The notes under the pieces: generated by a model
Seen by the model: only the letters and a program-made list of their open reading frames with translations
Told to the model about the DNA's origin: nothing
Database searches by the model: none
Part shown: piece by piece, positions 54,714 to 63,497 of the stretch
Position numbering within the stretch: position 1 is the stretch's first letter
Layout: the number at the start of each line of letters is the position of its first letter
Program-made: the position numbers and the translations under genes
From: Smithella sp.
GTDB taxonomy: Bacteria > Desulfobacterota > Syntrophia > Syntrophales > Smithellaceae
Length of the DNA stretch: 64,000 nucleotides
Direction of reading: 5' to 3'
NCBI GenBank assembly: GCA_012510495.1
Contig: JAAZHX010000308.1
Location: 36,603 to 100,602 of the forward strand

Positions 54714-55871
54714 ATGGCGAAACGAGTTGCAATTGTAGGAACCGGACAGACATTCCATAAGAGCCATCGCCCTGACGTGAACGGACAAGAGCTTATTAAC
54801 GAAGCGGTCGTAAGAGCGATCCAGGATGCCGACCTGAAAATGAAAGACATCGATGCCATCGTCATCGGGAATATGGACCATTTCGAAGGGATCAACTACG
54901 TGGACTGCTGGAGCGTGGACGGTTCCGGCGGGACGATGAAACCCATTATCAAGTTGACCACCGGCGGAACCACCGGATGCACCGTCGCCATCGGCGGATA
55001 TCATCTGGTCGGTTCAGGAATGTTCGACAGAGTTCTGGTTATCGGCTGGGAAAAGAATTCCGAGTCGGACACCACCGGCGCCATCACCACCGCCTTCGAT
55101 CCCATCTGGGACCGCCTGGTATTTGCCGGAGCGATTTCGGGACTGGCGGCGGAGGCGCAGGCCTATATGGCCCGCTATGGCGCATCGGACCGCGACGGCG
55201 CCCGGGTGAGCGTTCGGGACCGGAAACACGCGATGAACAATCCGCACGCGCAGCTTCGCAAGGAGGTCAGTCTGGAAGAAGTGCTGGCTTCCCCGATGCT
55301 GGCCGATCCGATCCATCTTCTGGACGTATGCCCCCGCACCGACGGCGCATGCGCGGTCATCATGGCCAGCGAGGACGTGGCGGAAAAAATCTGCTCCAAA
55401 CCGGACTGGATCTGGGGCACGGCGGCGCGGCATTCCTACAGTTACCTGGGAGATGCGGATTACGGCCGCCTGACCAGCATGCGCGAAGGCTCGCAGGAAC
55501 TCTGGAAGAAGGCGGGCATCAAGGAGCCGCGCAAGGAACTGGATGTCATCGAGCTCTATCAGCCCTATTCTTTCGGCGGCCTGATTTGGATTGAGGATAT
55601 GGGCCTTGTAGGTCCCGGTGAGGCCCCCCAATACATCTGGGACGGCAATACCGATATGGGCGGCGAACTGCCGATCAATCCGTCGGGCGGTGTCATCTCC
55701 TGCAATCCCATTGGGGCGACCGGCCTGATCCGGTGCGCGGAAGCGGCGATGCAGGTGATGGGTAAAGCGGAAGGGCGGCAGGTTCCTGACGTCAATCTCG
55801 CCTTCAGCAGCGGTTTTGGCGGCTGCTGGTGGACGGATATGATTCTGCATGGAAAGAAAAAACCGGCCTGA
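54714..55871 (+). CDS. Thiolase-like protein, subunit B of second pair
   Basis: A 385-residue thiolase-fold protein. It resembles 45438 in detail: VAIVGTGQTFHKSHRPDVNG, a Thr82-Thr83 pair in IKLTTGGTTG at the nucleophile position, and ELPINPSGGVISCNPIGATG at the C-terminus. The pattern suggests that each A-B pair arose by the same ancient duplication. An AGGAGG site precedes the ATG at 54714. It is followed by another DUF35 after 20 bp. Confidence 0.88.
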   Translation: MAKRVAIVGTGQTFHKSHRPDVNGQELINEAVVRAIQDADLKMKDIDAIVIGNMDHFEGINYVDCWSVDGSGGTMKPIIKLTTGGTTGCTVAIGGYHLVGSGMFDRVLVIGWEKNSESDTTGAITTAFDPIWDRLVFAGAISGLAAEAQAYMARYGASDRDGARVSVRDRKHAMNNPHAQLRKEVSLEEVLASPMLADPIHLLDVCPRTDGACAVIMASEDVAEKICSKPDWIWGTAARHSYSYLGDADYGRLTSMREGSQELWKKAGIKEPRKELDVIELYQPYSFGGLIWIEDMGLVGPGEAPQYIWDGNTDMGGELPINPSGGVISCNPIGATGLIRCAEAAMQVMGKAEGRQVPDVNLAFSSGFGGCWWTDMILHGKKKPA

Positions 55872-55891
55872 AGCAACAAGGAGGAACAAGC

Positions 55892-56356
55892 ATGGCTGAA
55901 AAAGAGAACATTATCATTGAATCGGGCGACGCGGTGCAGCCCTTCGCGTATTCCGTGGGCATGCACGGAAGCAGGTTTTTTACGGAGATCCGTGACAACA
56001 AACGGTTTCTGGGTATCAAGTGTCCCAAGTGCGGGAAGGTTTACATTCCGCCGCGCGGCGTCTGCGGAGACTGCTTTGTGCAGATGAACGACTGGGTCGA
56101 AGTAGGCCCGAAAGGGGTCATCGGCACGTTTACTATTCTGCGCTACGCGTTTATCGATCCGGAAACGGGCACGCAGAAGCCGGTCCCCTACGGCTACGGC
56201 TTTGTCAAGTTTGACGGCGCCGACACCCTGTTTCAGCACTACATCAATATTGAGGATGAGTCGAAGATCAGGGTGGGCGCCCGGGTAGAGCCGGTATGGG
56301 CCAAACATCGGAAGGGCAGCATCCGGGACATCGAGTATTTCCAAGTCATCGACTGA
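55892..56356 (+). CDS. DUF35 OB-fold/zinc-ribbon protein
   Basis: A 154-residue DUF35. IKCPKCGKVYIPPRGVCGDC is the zinc ribbon, and the OB fold ends GSIRDIEYFQVID. Its N-terminus (FAYSVGMHGSRFFTEIRDNK) matches the thiolase-docking segment of its paralogues. With the DUF35 at 53074 it brackets the second thiolase pair. Its stop codon overlaps the start of the phosphatase gene. Confidence 0.92.
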   Translation: MAEKENIIIESGDAVQPFAYSVGMHGSRFFTEIRDNKRFLGIKCPKCGKVYIPPRGVCGDCFVQMNDWVEVGPKGVIGTFTILRYAFIDPETGTQKPVPYGYGFVKFDGADTLFQHYINIEDESKIRVGARVEPVWAKHRKGSIRDIEYFQVID

Positions 56357-57258
56357 TGTCCTCAAAGGAGTTTCCTACGGTTGCGATCAATCCATTTTTA
56401 CGGCTTGTGAAGATGCCGAAGGCGATGTGCGGGGGAATCAGCACCGGCAGCGATAAAATCCGCAGCGGTTACGGCAACGGGGACTGTCTCTACCTGGATT
56501 TTGATCACCTGGTCTTCGCCGTGGCGGACGGCACGGAGCGCTTCCCCTGGGCGTCCCGGGATCTTTTACAGCGGCTGTCGGAGAGGCTGTCGCGATCCGG
56601 TTGTCCGGAAACGGTCCGGGATTGGAAGGACATGATGAACAGCGAGGTTTATGCCGGTCAAAAGTATCAGCATAAGACCACCTTCAGCTCGGTCGCCCTT
56701 CGCCGCGAGAAAGAGGCTGTGACCCTGATCATTGCGAACGGAGGCGACAGCGTTGTAACGGTGATGGACGGGCTCACGGCAAAAATCAGCCGCCAGACGG
56801 GACGGAACATGGAATTTGCGGGGAGAAGCAGGCAGATCGTGGAGGTGATGGAGCATCGGGTGTCGGACCAAAACGTCCGGGTGCTTCTTTCCACAGACGG
56901 ATTCGATGATGTGTGGCGCTTCTGCCTGCGCCGGTCGCTCGTCGGCTCCGCGCGCGACGTCCTCGATCGGATTCCGCTGGACGGCATCAGTGAAGAAATT
57001 TTCGGGATTCTGGAAGGGCAAAGGGGCCTTTTTGAGTATGACGATGTCGGCTTTATTCTTCTGGATCCGAACGCGGTGAAGCGGTTGAAGGGAAAAGCCC
57101 TGATCATGGGGGGGACGAGGCCTTTTGAGGAAGAGCACTACCGGCGGCAGTACACGCCGGAGGCTCATAACCGGTGGATCTCCGATGCACAGTGGGACGG
57201 ACAGGAAGAAATGCTTGCCGGAGCCGGAATCCGGGTTCTGAAAGCGGGGCGGTGTTGA
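56356..57258 (+). CDS. PP2C-like phosphatase
   Basis: A 300-residue protein with the strand motifs of PP2C/SpoIIE phosphatases: LVFAVADGTERFPW (metal-binding Asp), TLIIANGGDSVVTVMDG, RVLLSTDGFDDVWRF and YDDVGFILLD. These supply the four aspartates of the dinuclear site. The usual DGHGG is DGTER. The start at 56356 overlaps the DUF35 stop by one base, so it is translated with the enzyme genes. No kinase is adjacent. A regulatory role on pathway proteins is a possibility only. Confidence 0.82.
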   Translation: MSSKEFPTVAINPFLRLVKMPKAMCGGISTGSDKIRSGYGNGDCLYLDFDHLVFAVADGTERFPWASRDLLQRLSERLSRSGCPETVRDWKDMMNSEVYAGQKYQHKTTFSSVALRREKEAVTLIIANGGDSVVTVMDGLTAKISRQTGRNMEFAGRSRQIVEVMEHRVSDQNVRVLLSTDGFDDVWRFCLRRSLVGSARDVLDRIPLDGISEEIFGILEGQRGLFEYDDVGFILLDPNAVKRLKGKALIMGGTRPFEEEHYRRQYTPEAHNRWISDAQWDGQEEMLAGAGIRVLKAGRC

Positions 57259-57303
57259 TTAGTCGTAAATACAACAACCGGCCGGGAAAGCGTTGCTGAA
57301 GAG

Positions 57304-57912
57304 ATGAATGAGCGTAATAAACACGATTTGTTGAATATGAGACGCGCCCAGTTAACGGCGGCGGCTTACAAGGTAGTCGCGCAGAAGGGGTACAACGACT
57401 TCACCATCAAGGACATTGCCGAGGAAGCTGGTCTGTCCACCGGTCTGGTCCACTATTACTTCAAAAACAAGGAAGACCTGCTTTTCAAGCTGCTCAAGGA
57501 GATGAACGCCAATCTCCGGGACAGTCTGAAGAAGGCGCTCGGGGAGCTTTCCGAGCCCAGGGACAAACTGGTGGCCTTCTGCGACGAAGCCTTCGCTCTG
57601 GTGGACAAGGAAAAGGCTTATTTTTACGTGCTCATCGATTTTTGGGCGCAGATCAATCATGATGCCAGGATTCGCCAGGCGAATGTCAAACTTTTCCAGA
57701 GCTACCGCGATGAGATCGCGGTGATTATTCGGGAAGGCGCGGCCAAAGGCGTCTTCGCGGTCGAGGACGTGAACCTGACATCCGTCATCATCATTGCCCT
57801 CATCCAGGGAACCATCATCCAGTACGCGATTGACAGTGAGGCGTTCAATTACAGTGAGATCAAGGAGAAGATCAAGGAGAAGATCCTCTCCAAAATTGTC
57901 AACGGAAAATAA
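57304..57912 (+). CDS. TetR-family regulator
   Basis: A 202-residue TetR/AcrR regulator. The helix-turn-helix is visible as FTIKDIAEEAGLSTGLVHYY (residues ~35-54), followed by the ligand-binding bundle. In an acyl-CoA cluster, such proteins usually sense a pathway acyl-CoA. Its stop codon overlaps an ATG but the true start of the next gene is 20 bp on. The operator is not identified; the tandem dyads at 43540-43578 are one candidate. Confidence 0.92.
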   Translation: MNERNKHDLLNMRRAQLTAAAYKVVAQKGYNDFTIKDIAEEAGLSTGLVHYYFKNKEDLLFKLLKEMNANLRDSLKKALGELSEPRDKLVAFCDEAFALVDKEKAYFYVLIDFWAQINHDARIRQANVKLFQSYRDEIAVIIREGAAKGVFAVEDVNLTSVIIIALIQGTIIQYAIDSEAFNYSEIKEKIKEKILSKIVNGK

Positions 57913-57932
57913 TGCGGGATAAGGAGGCATTC

Positions 57933-59084
57933 ATGGAATTCGGTTTTACGGAAGAACAATTGATGTTCAGGGATTCGGTTTATAAGTTTGCGAAAAAAGA
58001 AATTACGCCGCTGGTCGAGGAGGCTGATCTCAAAAGTGAGTTCTCCATGGAGGTGTGGCGGAAGCTGGGAGAAATGGGCATCCTGGGCCTTCCGTTTCCG
58101 GAAGAACTGGGCGGATCGGGCGCCAGCGTCGAGACCTGCTGCCTGGCCGGCGAAGCCCTGGGACACGCCGGCGTCGATCAGGGTCATCTGCTCGCCCTGG
58201 GCGCTCATACCTACCTGTGCGGGGACACGATTTTCAAACACGGTTCGCCCGAACAGTTGAAAAAGTACATTTCGAAGCTGGCCAGCGGCGAATGGATCGG
58301 GTGCATGGGACTGACGGAGCCGGGCGCCGGTTCGGACGCCGCGTCCATCACGACCGCGGCGGTCAAAAAAGACGGCAAGTGGATTCTCAACGGGACGAAG
58401 ACTTTCATCACCAACGCGCCGGCCTGCAACGTCTGTGTGGTGTATGCCACGGTGGACAAGGCCCTCAAGCACAAGGGCATCACCGCCTTCATCGTCGAGA
58501 GAGGCTTCCCCGGATTTTCCACCGGCGCGCCGTTTCACAAAATGGGCGTGCGGGCATCCACGACATCTGAAGTGATTCTGGACAACTGCGAAGTTCCGGA
58601 AGAAAATCTGCTGGGCGAGGTCGGCAGGGGATTTGAATACACCCACGAGACCCTGTCCTGGGACCGCAGCTCCCTGCTGGCGCCTTTTGTCGGCGCCCTG
58701 CAGTTCGCCATCGAAAACTGCACCAAATACTCCCAGGAACGGGTGCAGTTCGGCCGTCCGATCAACTCCTTCCAGGCGATCCAGCACAAACTGGCGGATA
58801 TCAAGATGATCAAGGAGGCCGCCAAAATGGTCGTTTACCGCGTGGCGCACGACAAGGATTCCGGCAAGCCTTTGAATCATCTGCACACGTCCGTGGCGAA
58901 ATCCATTGTCGGCGACTATGGAATCAAAGCCGCCAGCGACGCCGTCCAGATCTTCGGCGGCTACGGGTTCATCCACGAATATCCGATCGAGCGGTTCCTG
59001 AGGGATGTGAAACTGGCGCAGATCGGCGGAGGAACCTCGGAAATGCAGAAATTCATCATCTCCCGCATCCTGAGCTTTATGTAG
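57933..59084 (+). CDS. Acyl-CoA dehydrogenase, catalytic-base position altered
   Basis: A 383-residue flavoprotein. [15 protein letters not shown] is the FAD/substrate loop and EYPIERFLRDVKLAQIGGGT the C-terminal motif. The canonical catalytic Glu (in EGTSE) is Gly366 here. Asp244 in LSWDRSS falls where isovaleryl- and long-chain-type enzymes keep an alternative catalytic Glu. AAGGAGG at 57921-57927 selects the ATG at 57933 over one at 57912. It is the first of an adjacent dehydrogenase pair. Confidence 0.92.
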   Translation: MEFGFTEEQLMFRDSVYKFAKKEITPLVEEADLKSEFSMEVWRKLGEMGILGLPFPEELGGSGASVETCCLAGEALGHAGVDQGHLLALGAHTYLCGDTIFKHGSPEQLKKYISKLASGEWIGCMGLTEPGAGSDAASITTAAVKKDGKWILNGTKTFITNAPACNVCVVYATVDKALKHKGITAFIVERGFPGFSTGAPFHKMGVRASTTSEVILDNCEVPEENLLGEVGRGFEYTHETLSWDRSSLLAPFVGALQFAIENCTKYSQERVQFGRPINSFQAIQHKLADIKMIKEAAKMVVYRVAHDKDSGKPLNHLHTSVAKSIVGDYGIKAASDAVQIFGGYGFIHEYPIERFLRDVKLAQIGGGTSEMQKFIISRILSFM

Positions 59085-59135
59085 CAGGGGGGACTAAAGC
59101 AGAATAACCAGACATCCATTCAAGGAGAATATGAC

Positions 59136-60308
59136 ATGAACTATGATCTTACACCGGAACAGTTGTCGATAAAGGACAATTTTACGAAGTTTTGTACGAA
59201 GGAAATCGAACCGCGCGCCGCGCTGCTGGATGAGGCGCCGCATGAAGAAGTCTCCAGGCTGATCAAAGAGAACATCAAGAAGCTGGCCGGCATCGGCTAT
59301 CTCGGCATGGGGCACGAGGAAGCTTACGGCGGCATGAATCTCGACCTGATCAGCCAGGCCATCGCAGGCGAGGCGGTTGCCAGCGCCTGCGCCTCCACCT
59401 TTTTATCCAGCGGCGCCTCCAGCGGGCTTTTCGGTGTGCCGCTCAGGCTGTTTGGCAGCGAAGAGCAGAAGAAAAAATATCTGCCCGGCATTATCAAAGG
59501 GGAAATTATCGGCTGCTTCGGTCTGACGGAGCCGGAAGCCGGCTCCGACGCGGCGTCCATCAAGACGACCGCCGTGAAAGACGGGAACAAGTGGATCCTC
59601 AACGGCACCAAAACATTCATCACCAACGCCACCATCGCCGATGTGGCGGCGGTTTTTGCCTACAATGACCGGGAAAAAGGGCCGGGGAGCGGCGTGACCT
59701 GCTTCCTGGTGGAGGCGGGTGCCAAAGGATTCCGGGCAGGCAAACCCTTTGACAAAATGGGATTCCGCGGCTCCCCGACCGCCGAACTGATCCTCGAGGA
59801 TTGCGAAGTGCCGGACAGCGCCGTTCTGGGGACGGTGGGCAACGGCTTTATCCAGGCGATGATGACGCTGGAGTACGGACGGATCGGCATGGCGACCGTC
59901 TGTCTGGGCATCGCGTCCAAATGCCTGGAGCTGGCCAACAAGTATTCCAAGGAGCGGATCGTTTTCGGCAAGCCGATCAACCGCTTTCAGGATATTTCCT
60001 TCAAACTGGCCGATATGCTGATCATGTCCGATACGGCGAGACTCCTTATTTATCAGGCGGCATGGGCCAAAGAGACCGGCCATCCGGAGTCCGCGGTGCT
60101 GGCTTCCGTGGCCAAACTCTGGGCTTCCGAGACCGGCAAGCAGATTTCCGACCTGGCCGTTCAGATTCACGGGGGATACGGCTACATGAAAGAATACCCC
60201 GTGGAGCGCCTCTACCGCGATGCGAGGCTGGGTGAAATCGGCGAAGGCGCTTCGGAAATCCAGCGCATACTGATCGCCAAAGACCTGATCCGGAGATACG
60301 CGGCATAA
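59136..60308 (+). CDS. Acyl-CoA dehydrogenase, canonical
   Basis: A 390-residue acyl-CoA dehydrogenase. [15 protein letters not shown] and [20 protein letters not shown] are the two signatures; Glu370 in EGASE is the canonical catalytic base. It lies 51 bp after the previous dehydrogenase. The two could be separate homotetramers for two steps, or the unlike subunits of one enzyme as in actinobacterial steroid side-chain catabolism. Electron transfer to ETF is assumed; no etf genes are in the window. Confidence 0.93.
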   Translation: MNYDLTPEQLSIKDNFTKFCTKEIEPRAALLDEAPHEEVSRLIKENIKKLAGIGYLGMGHEEAYGGMNLDLISQAIAGEAVASACASTFLSSGASSGLFGVPLRLFGSEEQKKKYLPGIIKGEIIGCFGLTEPEAGSDAASIKTTAVKDGNKWILNGTKTFITNATIADVAAVFAYNDREKGPGSGVTCFLVEAGAKGFRAGKPFDKMGFRGSPTAELILEDCEVPDSAVLGTVGNGFIQAMMTLEYGRIGMATVCLGIASKCLELANKYSKERIVFGKPINRFQDISFKLADMLIMSDTARLLIYQAAWAKETGHPESAVLASVAKLWASETGKQISDLAVQIHGGYGYMKEYPVERLYRDARLGEIGEGASEIQRILIAKDLIRRYAA

Positions 60309-60369
60309 GCGTTCACGCAAAAACAGGAGCCCTCCATCCGGAGGTATGACTCTCGAAGGAGAAACGGAC

Positions 60370-60807
60370 ATGGCCATCGAAACGAAATTTATCGGCAAAA
60401 CCTACCCCTCCTCTACCTATGAGGTGGGCAAGGAAAAAATCAAGGAATACGCGAAAGCGATCAAGAATTTCGATCCGCATTATCTGGACGACGATTTCGC
60501 CGCAAAATCAAAGTACGGTGCGATCATCGCGCCGCCTACTTTTGCCGTGGTCTTCGGCGCCTATCTGATCGAACCGGTGTTCAACGACAAGGATCTGAAC
60601 CTGAATATGGCGATGCTGGTCCACGGCGAGCAGGATCTGGAGTTTTTTGAAGTGGTGAAGACGGGAGACGTCATCACCACCGGCGCAAAAATCATCAGCA
60701 TCCAGAACAAGGAGAAACTGGACATTATTGCCATTGAAGTTCGCTCCGGAAATCAGCACGGCCGCGACGTCTGCCGTGGAATTTATACCTTTGTGGTCAG
60801 GAAATAG
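60370..60807 (+). CDS. MaoC-type dehydratase/hydratase half (N-terminal, HadA-like)
   Basis: A 145-residue hotdog protein of the FAS1-dehydratase (MaoC N-terminal) type: GKTYPSSTYEVGKEKIKEYA, the IIAPPTFAVVF helix and VHGEQDLEFFEVVKTGD. This half lacks the catalytic Asp-His and normally pairs with a catalytic partner, here encoded 10 bp downstream. AAGGAG at 60356-60361 supports the ATG at 60370. Confidence 0.9.
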   Translation: MAIETKFIGKTYPSSTYEVGKEKIKEYAKAIKNFDPHYLDDDFAAKSKYGAIIAPPTFAVVFGAYLIEPVFNDKDLNLNMAMLVHGEQDLEFFEVVKTGDVITTGAKIISIQNKEKLDIIAIEVRSGNQHGRDVCRGIYTFVVRK

Positions 60808-60817
60808 GAGGCGCGCC

Positions 60818-61204
60818 ATGGCTATTGAAAAAGGACAGACATTTAGCGGAAGCGAGAAAGTTGATAAATACCGGCCCATTTATTATGCCGGCGCATCAGG
60901 CGATTTCAACCCGATTCATATCGATCCAGAATTTGGGAAAATGGTCGGGCTTGGAGGGGCGATTCTTCAGGGATTATGCACCCTTGCCTTTGCGTCTAAA
61001 ACCGTCACCGACTGGGCAGGCGATCCCGGCAAACTCAAGAGGCTCAAATGCCGGTTTTCAGCTCCGGTGCTGATGGAAGATACGATTTCGATTCAGGGAA
61101 CCGTGGCGGATGTGCAGACCGGGCGCGCCAAAATCGATCTCAAGGTGGTCAACCACAACGGGGTGGAAGTCCTCCAGCAAGTCGAAGCTGAGGTTGAAGC
61201 ATAA
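60818..61204 (+). CDS. MaoC-type hydratase, catalytic half (HadB-like)
   Basis: A 128-residue MaoC hotdog protein. YYAGASGDFNPIHIDPEFGK is the hydratase 2 motif, with Asp and His as catalytic residues. With the preceding half it should form a heteromeric (R)-specific enoyl-CoA hydratase or dehydratase, as HadAB or ChsH1/ChsH2. It ends the 17-gene run; a fresh promoter follows. Confidence 0.92.
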   Translation: MAIEKGQTFSGSEKVDKYRPIYYAGASGDFNPIHIDPEFGKMVGLGGAILQGLCTLAFASKTVTDWAGDPGKLKRLKCRFSAPVLMEDTISIQGTVADVQTGRAKIDLKVVNHNGVEVLQQVEAEVEA

Positions 61205-61241
61205 AAGATCGGCCGATTGCAGAATAAATATCCCCGAACGC

Positions 61242-61270
61242 TTGACAATTGCCCGCAATTGCCATATGAA
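61242..61270 (+). promoter_or_regulatory. Sigma70 promoter for large acyl-CoA dehydrogenase
   Basis: TTGACA (61242-61247) and TATGAA (61265-61270) are separated by 17 bp. A start near 61278 gives a ~80-nt leader before the ATG at 61358. Confidence 0.65.
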
Positions 61271-61357
61271 CTTCGAAGAAGAACCTTACCGTGCGCTCTT
61301 CAGGAGAATTCAGAACGGATACTCGTTCATAAATAAAAGGAAAACAAGGAGGTTTGT

Positions 61358-63196
61358 ATGGCAAGTTTGTGGGTTGACGAAAGGGACATCAAGTTCCAGC
61401 TGTATGAAGTTTTCAACATCGGGGAAACGCTCCTGGGCAAGGGCCGTTATGCCGATCATGACGTGGAGACATGCAACATGGTGCTGGACCAGGCGCAGAA
61501 ATTCGCCGAGGCCGAAATTGCGCCTACCTATCCGGACGAAGTTCACCGCAAGCCCGTCGAAGCGGTCTTCAAGGACGGCAAGGTTTTTGCCCCCGAAGCG
61601 TATCACCGCCTCTACAAGCTTTATTGCGAAGGCGGCTGGATGACAACGGCGGATTCGCCCGAAGTCGGCGGACAGGCGTTTCCGTTTATCGTCGGGGCGG
61701 CCTGCGCCAATATGTTTCTGGCCGCCAATCAGGCTTTCCTCATGTACCCCGGTCTGACCCACGGCGCGGCGCGTCTGGTGGAGGATCACTTCCAGCATCC
61801 CCTGCGGGACATCACCCTCGAAAAGATGTATTCCGGCGCCTGGGCGGGCACGATGTGTCTGACCGAGCCGGGCGCAGGCTCCGACGTGGGCATCCTGAAA
61901 ACCACGGCCAAAAAGAACGCCGACGGCACCTATTCCATTACCGGAACCAAGTGCTTCATTTCCGCCGGCGACCATGACCTGACCGAAAACATCATCCATC
62001 CGGTTCTCGCCCGCATCGAAGGCGATCCTTCCGGCACCAAGGGCATCTCCATTTTCGTCGTTCCTAAGATCCGCTTCAACGAGAAGGGCGAGCTGGGCGA
62101 ACCTAACGATGTGCAGTGCGGTAACATCGAAAGCAAAATGGGCATTCACGGCAACGCCACCTGCACACTGAACTTCGGGACCGACGGCAAGTGCATCGGC
62201 TACCTCATGGGCGAGGAGCGCGACGGCATGAAAATCATGTTCCAGATGATGAACGAAGAGCGCCAGGGCGTGGGCATGATGGGCGTATCGCTCGCGATGG
62301 CCGCCTACCTGCACGCGCTGGACTACGCCAAGCAGCGCATTCAGGGGACCAACATCATCGCCATGGCGCTGAAAGACCCGAATGCCAAGGCCGTGCCGAT
62401 CATTCAGCATCCGGACGTGCGCCGCATGCTCATCCGGCAGAAGAGCATCACCGAAGGCATCCGCGCGCTGGCTTACCTGTGCTACTACGCCATGGACCGT
62501 GAATTCAACGCCGGCCTGGAAAACAACGAGCAGGACAAAGAGTACTGGCATGGCATGATCGAAATGCTGACTCCGATGGTCAAATCCTACTGCACCGAGC
62601 GGGGCATGGAAGTCTGTTCGGACGCCGTGCAGACCTACGGCGGCTATGGCTACTGCCGGGAGTACCCGGTCGAACAGATGATGCGCGATCAGAAGATCAA
62701 CCTGATTTATGAAGGCACCAACGGCATTCAGGCCCTGGACCTGCTGGGCCGCAAGCTCGGCATGAAAAAGGGTCTGTACTTCATGAATCTCCTGGGGCTG
62801 ACCCAGGCCGCCGTCGCCGAGGCCAAGACCAACGACAGTCTCAAAGCCGAGGCGGAAATCGTCGAGGGCGCGCTCAATGCCTGCGCCGGATCCGCCATGG
62901 CCTTTGGCAAGATGATGAAGACGACGCCTTTTGTTCCGCTCATCGGTGCGGCCGATTACCTCAACTGTCTGTCCGACGCCCTGGTGGGCTGGCTGCACAT
63001 CTGGATGGCCAATGCCGCCGTCAAAGGTCTGGCCAATGCCGCCAGCGACCGGGACAAGGCGTTCTATTCCGGCAAGATCGAGGGCGCAAGATTTTTCATC
63101 AACCGTATCACCGGTCTGGTGCCGGCGAAACTGGAAAACCTGCAGAAGGACGAGCAGAGCGCGATGAACATCAGCGAAGAAGCCTTTGCCGTTTAA
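61358..63196 (+). CDS. Large acyl-CoA dehydrogenase (612 residues)
   Basis: A dehydrogenase with N- and C-terminal additions of the long FadE5/AcdB-like type. MCLTEPGAGSDVGILKTTA, YGGYGYCREYPVEQMMRDQK, then INLIYEGTNGIQALDLLGRK are its signatures; Glu452 is the catalytic base. The ~35-residue start (MASLWVDERDIKFQLYEVFN) and the last ~150 residues are absent from ordinary members. AAGGAGG precedes the ATG. It has its own promoter and terminator, so it is expressed as a single gene. Such enzymes favour longer or unusual acyl-CoAs. Confidence 0.93.
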   Translation: MASLWVDERDIKFQLYEVFNIGETLLGKGRYADHDVETCNMVLDQAQKFAEAEIAPTYPDEVHRKPVEAVFKDGKVFAPEAYHRLYKLYCEGGWMTTADSPEVGGQAFPFIVGAACANMFLAANQAFLMYPGLTHGAARLVEDHFQHPLRDITLEKMYSGAWAGTMCLTEPGAGSDVGILKTTAKKNADGTYSITGTKCFISAGDHDLTENIIHPVLARIEGDPSGTKGISIFVVPKIRFNEKGELGEPNDVQCGNIESKMGIHGNATCTLNFGTDGKCIGYLMGEERDGMKIMFQMMNEERQGVGMMGVSLAMAAYLHALDYAKQRIQGTNIIAMALKDPNAKAVPIIQHPDVRRMLIRQKSITEGIRALAYLCYYAMDREFNAGLENNEQDKEYWHGMIEMLTPMVKSYCTERGMEVCSDAVQTYGGYGYCREYPVEQMMRDQKINLIYEGTNGIQALDLLGRKLGMKKGLYFMNLLGLTQAAVAEAKTNDSLKAEAEIVEGALNACAGSAMAFGKMMKTTPFVPLIGAADYLNCLSDALVGWLHIWMANAAVKGLANAASDRDKAFYSGKIEGARFFINRITGLVPAKLENLQKDEQSAMNISEEAFAV

Positions 63197-63222
63197 CCGC
63201 ATTGTAAGAAGATCCAATCCGA

Positions 63223-63258
63223 GGAGGAACCGGAACCGTAACGGTTCCTCCTTTTTTT
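63223..63258 (+). terminator. Rho-independent terminator
   Basis: GGAGGAACCG (63223-63232) and CGGTTCCTCC (63242-63251) make a perfect 10-bp stem with a 9-nt loop, followed by seven T (63252-63258). It ends the large dehydrogenase transcript. Confidence 0.92.
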
Positions 63259-63326
63259 ATCGAACGTCTTTTGGCGGACAGCCAATGAAGATGAACTCGT
63301 AAGAAGTCGAAAAAATGGCATATTCA

Positions 63327-63452
63327 GACGGCTTCGTAAAAAGCTCCGCAGGCAAGGCGCGCAAATCCTGAGGAATGAGGCGTACTTAAACGTACGCCGT
63401 AATGACGAAGGATGAAGCGCAACGCAGCATCCGGGCTTTTTACGAGGCCGTC
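63327..63452. repeat. 126-bp palindromic intergenic element
   Basis: The ends GACGGCTTCGTAAAAAGC (63327-63344) and GCTTTTTACGAGGCCGTC (63435-63452) are inverted with 17 of 18 matches. An inner hairpin GGCGTAC-TTAAAC-GTACGCC lies at 63379-63398. No ORF. It fills the gap between the terminator and the last thiolase. It resembles non-autonomous palindromic repeats of deltaproteobacteria; copy number elsewhere is unknown. Confidence 0.75.
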
Positions 63453-63497
63453 AATGAAGAATCATTCAAATTCATAACATACACAGGGAGAGAAAAG

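Noticed and set aside
61310..63217. 635-codon minus-strand open frame opposite the large dehydrogenase
   Set aside because: It mirrors a gene with full family motifs, has no recognisable domain, and is the expected antisense artefact of GC-biased third positions.
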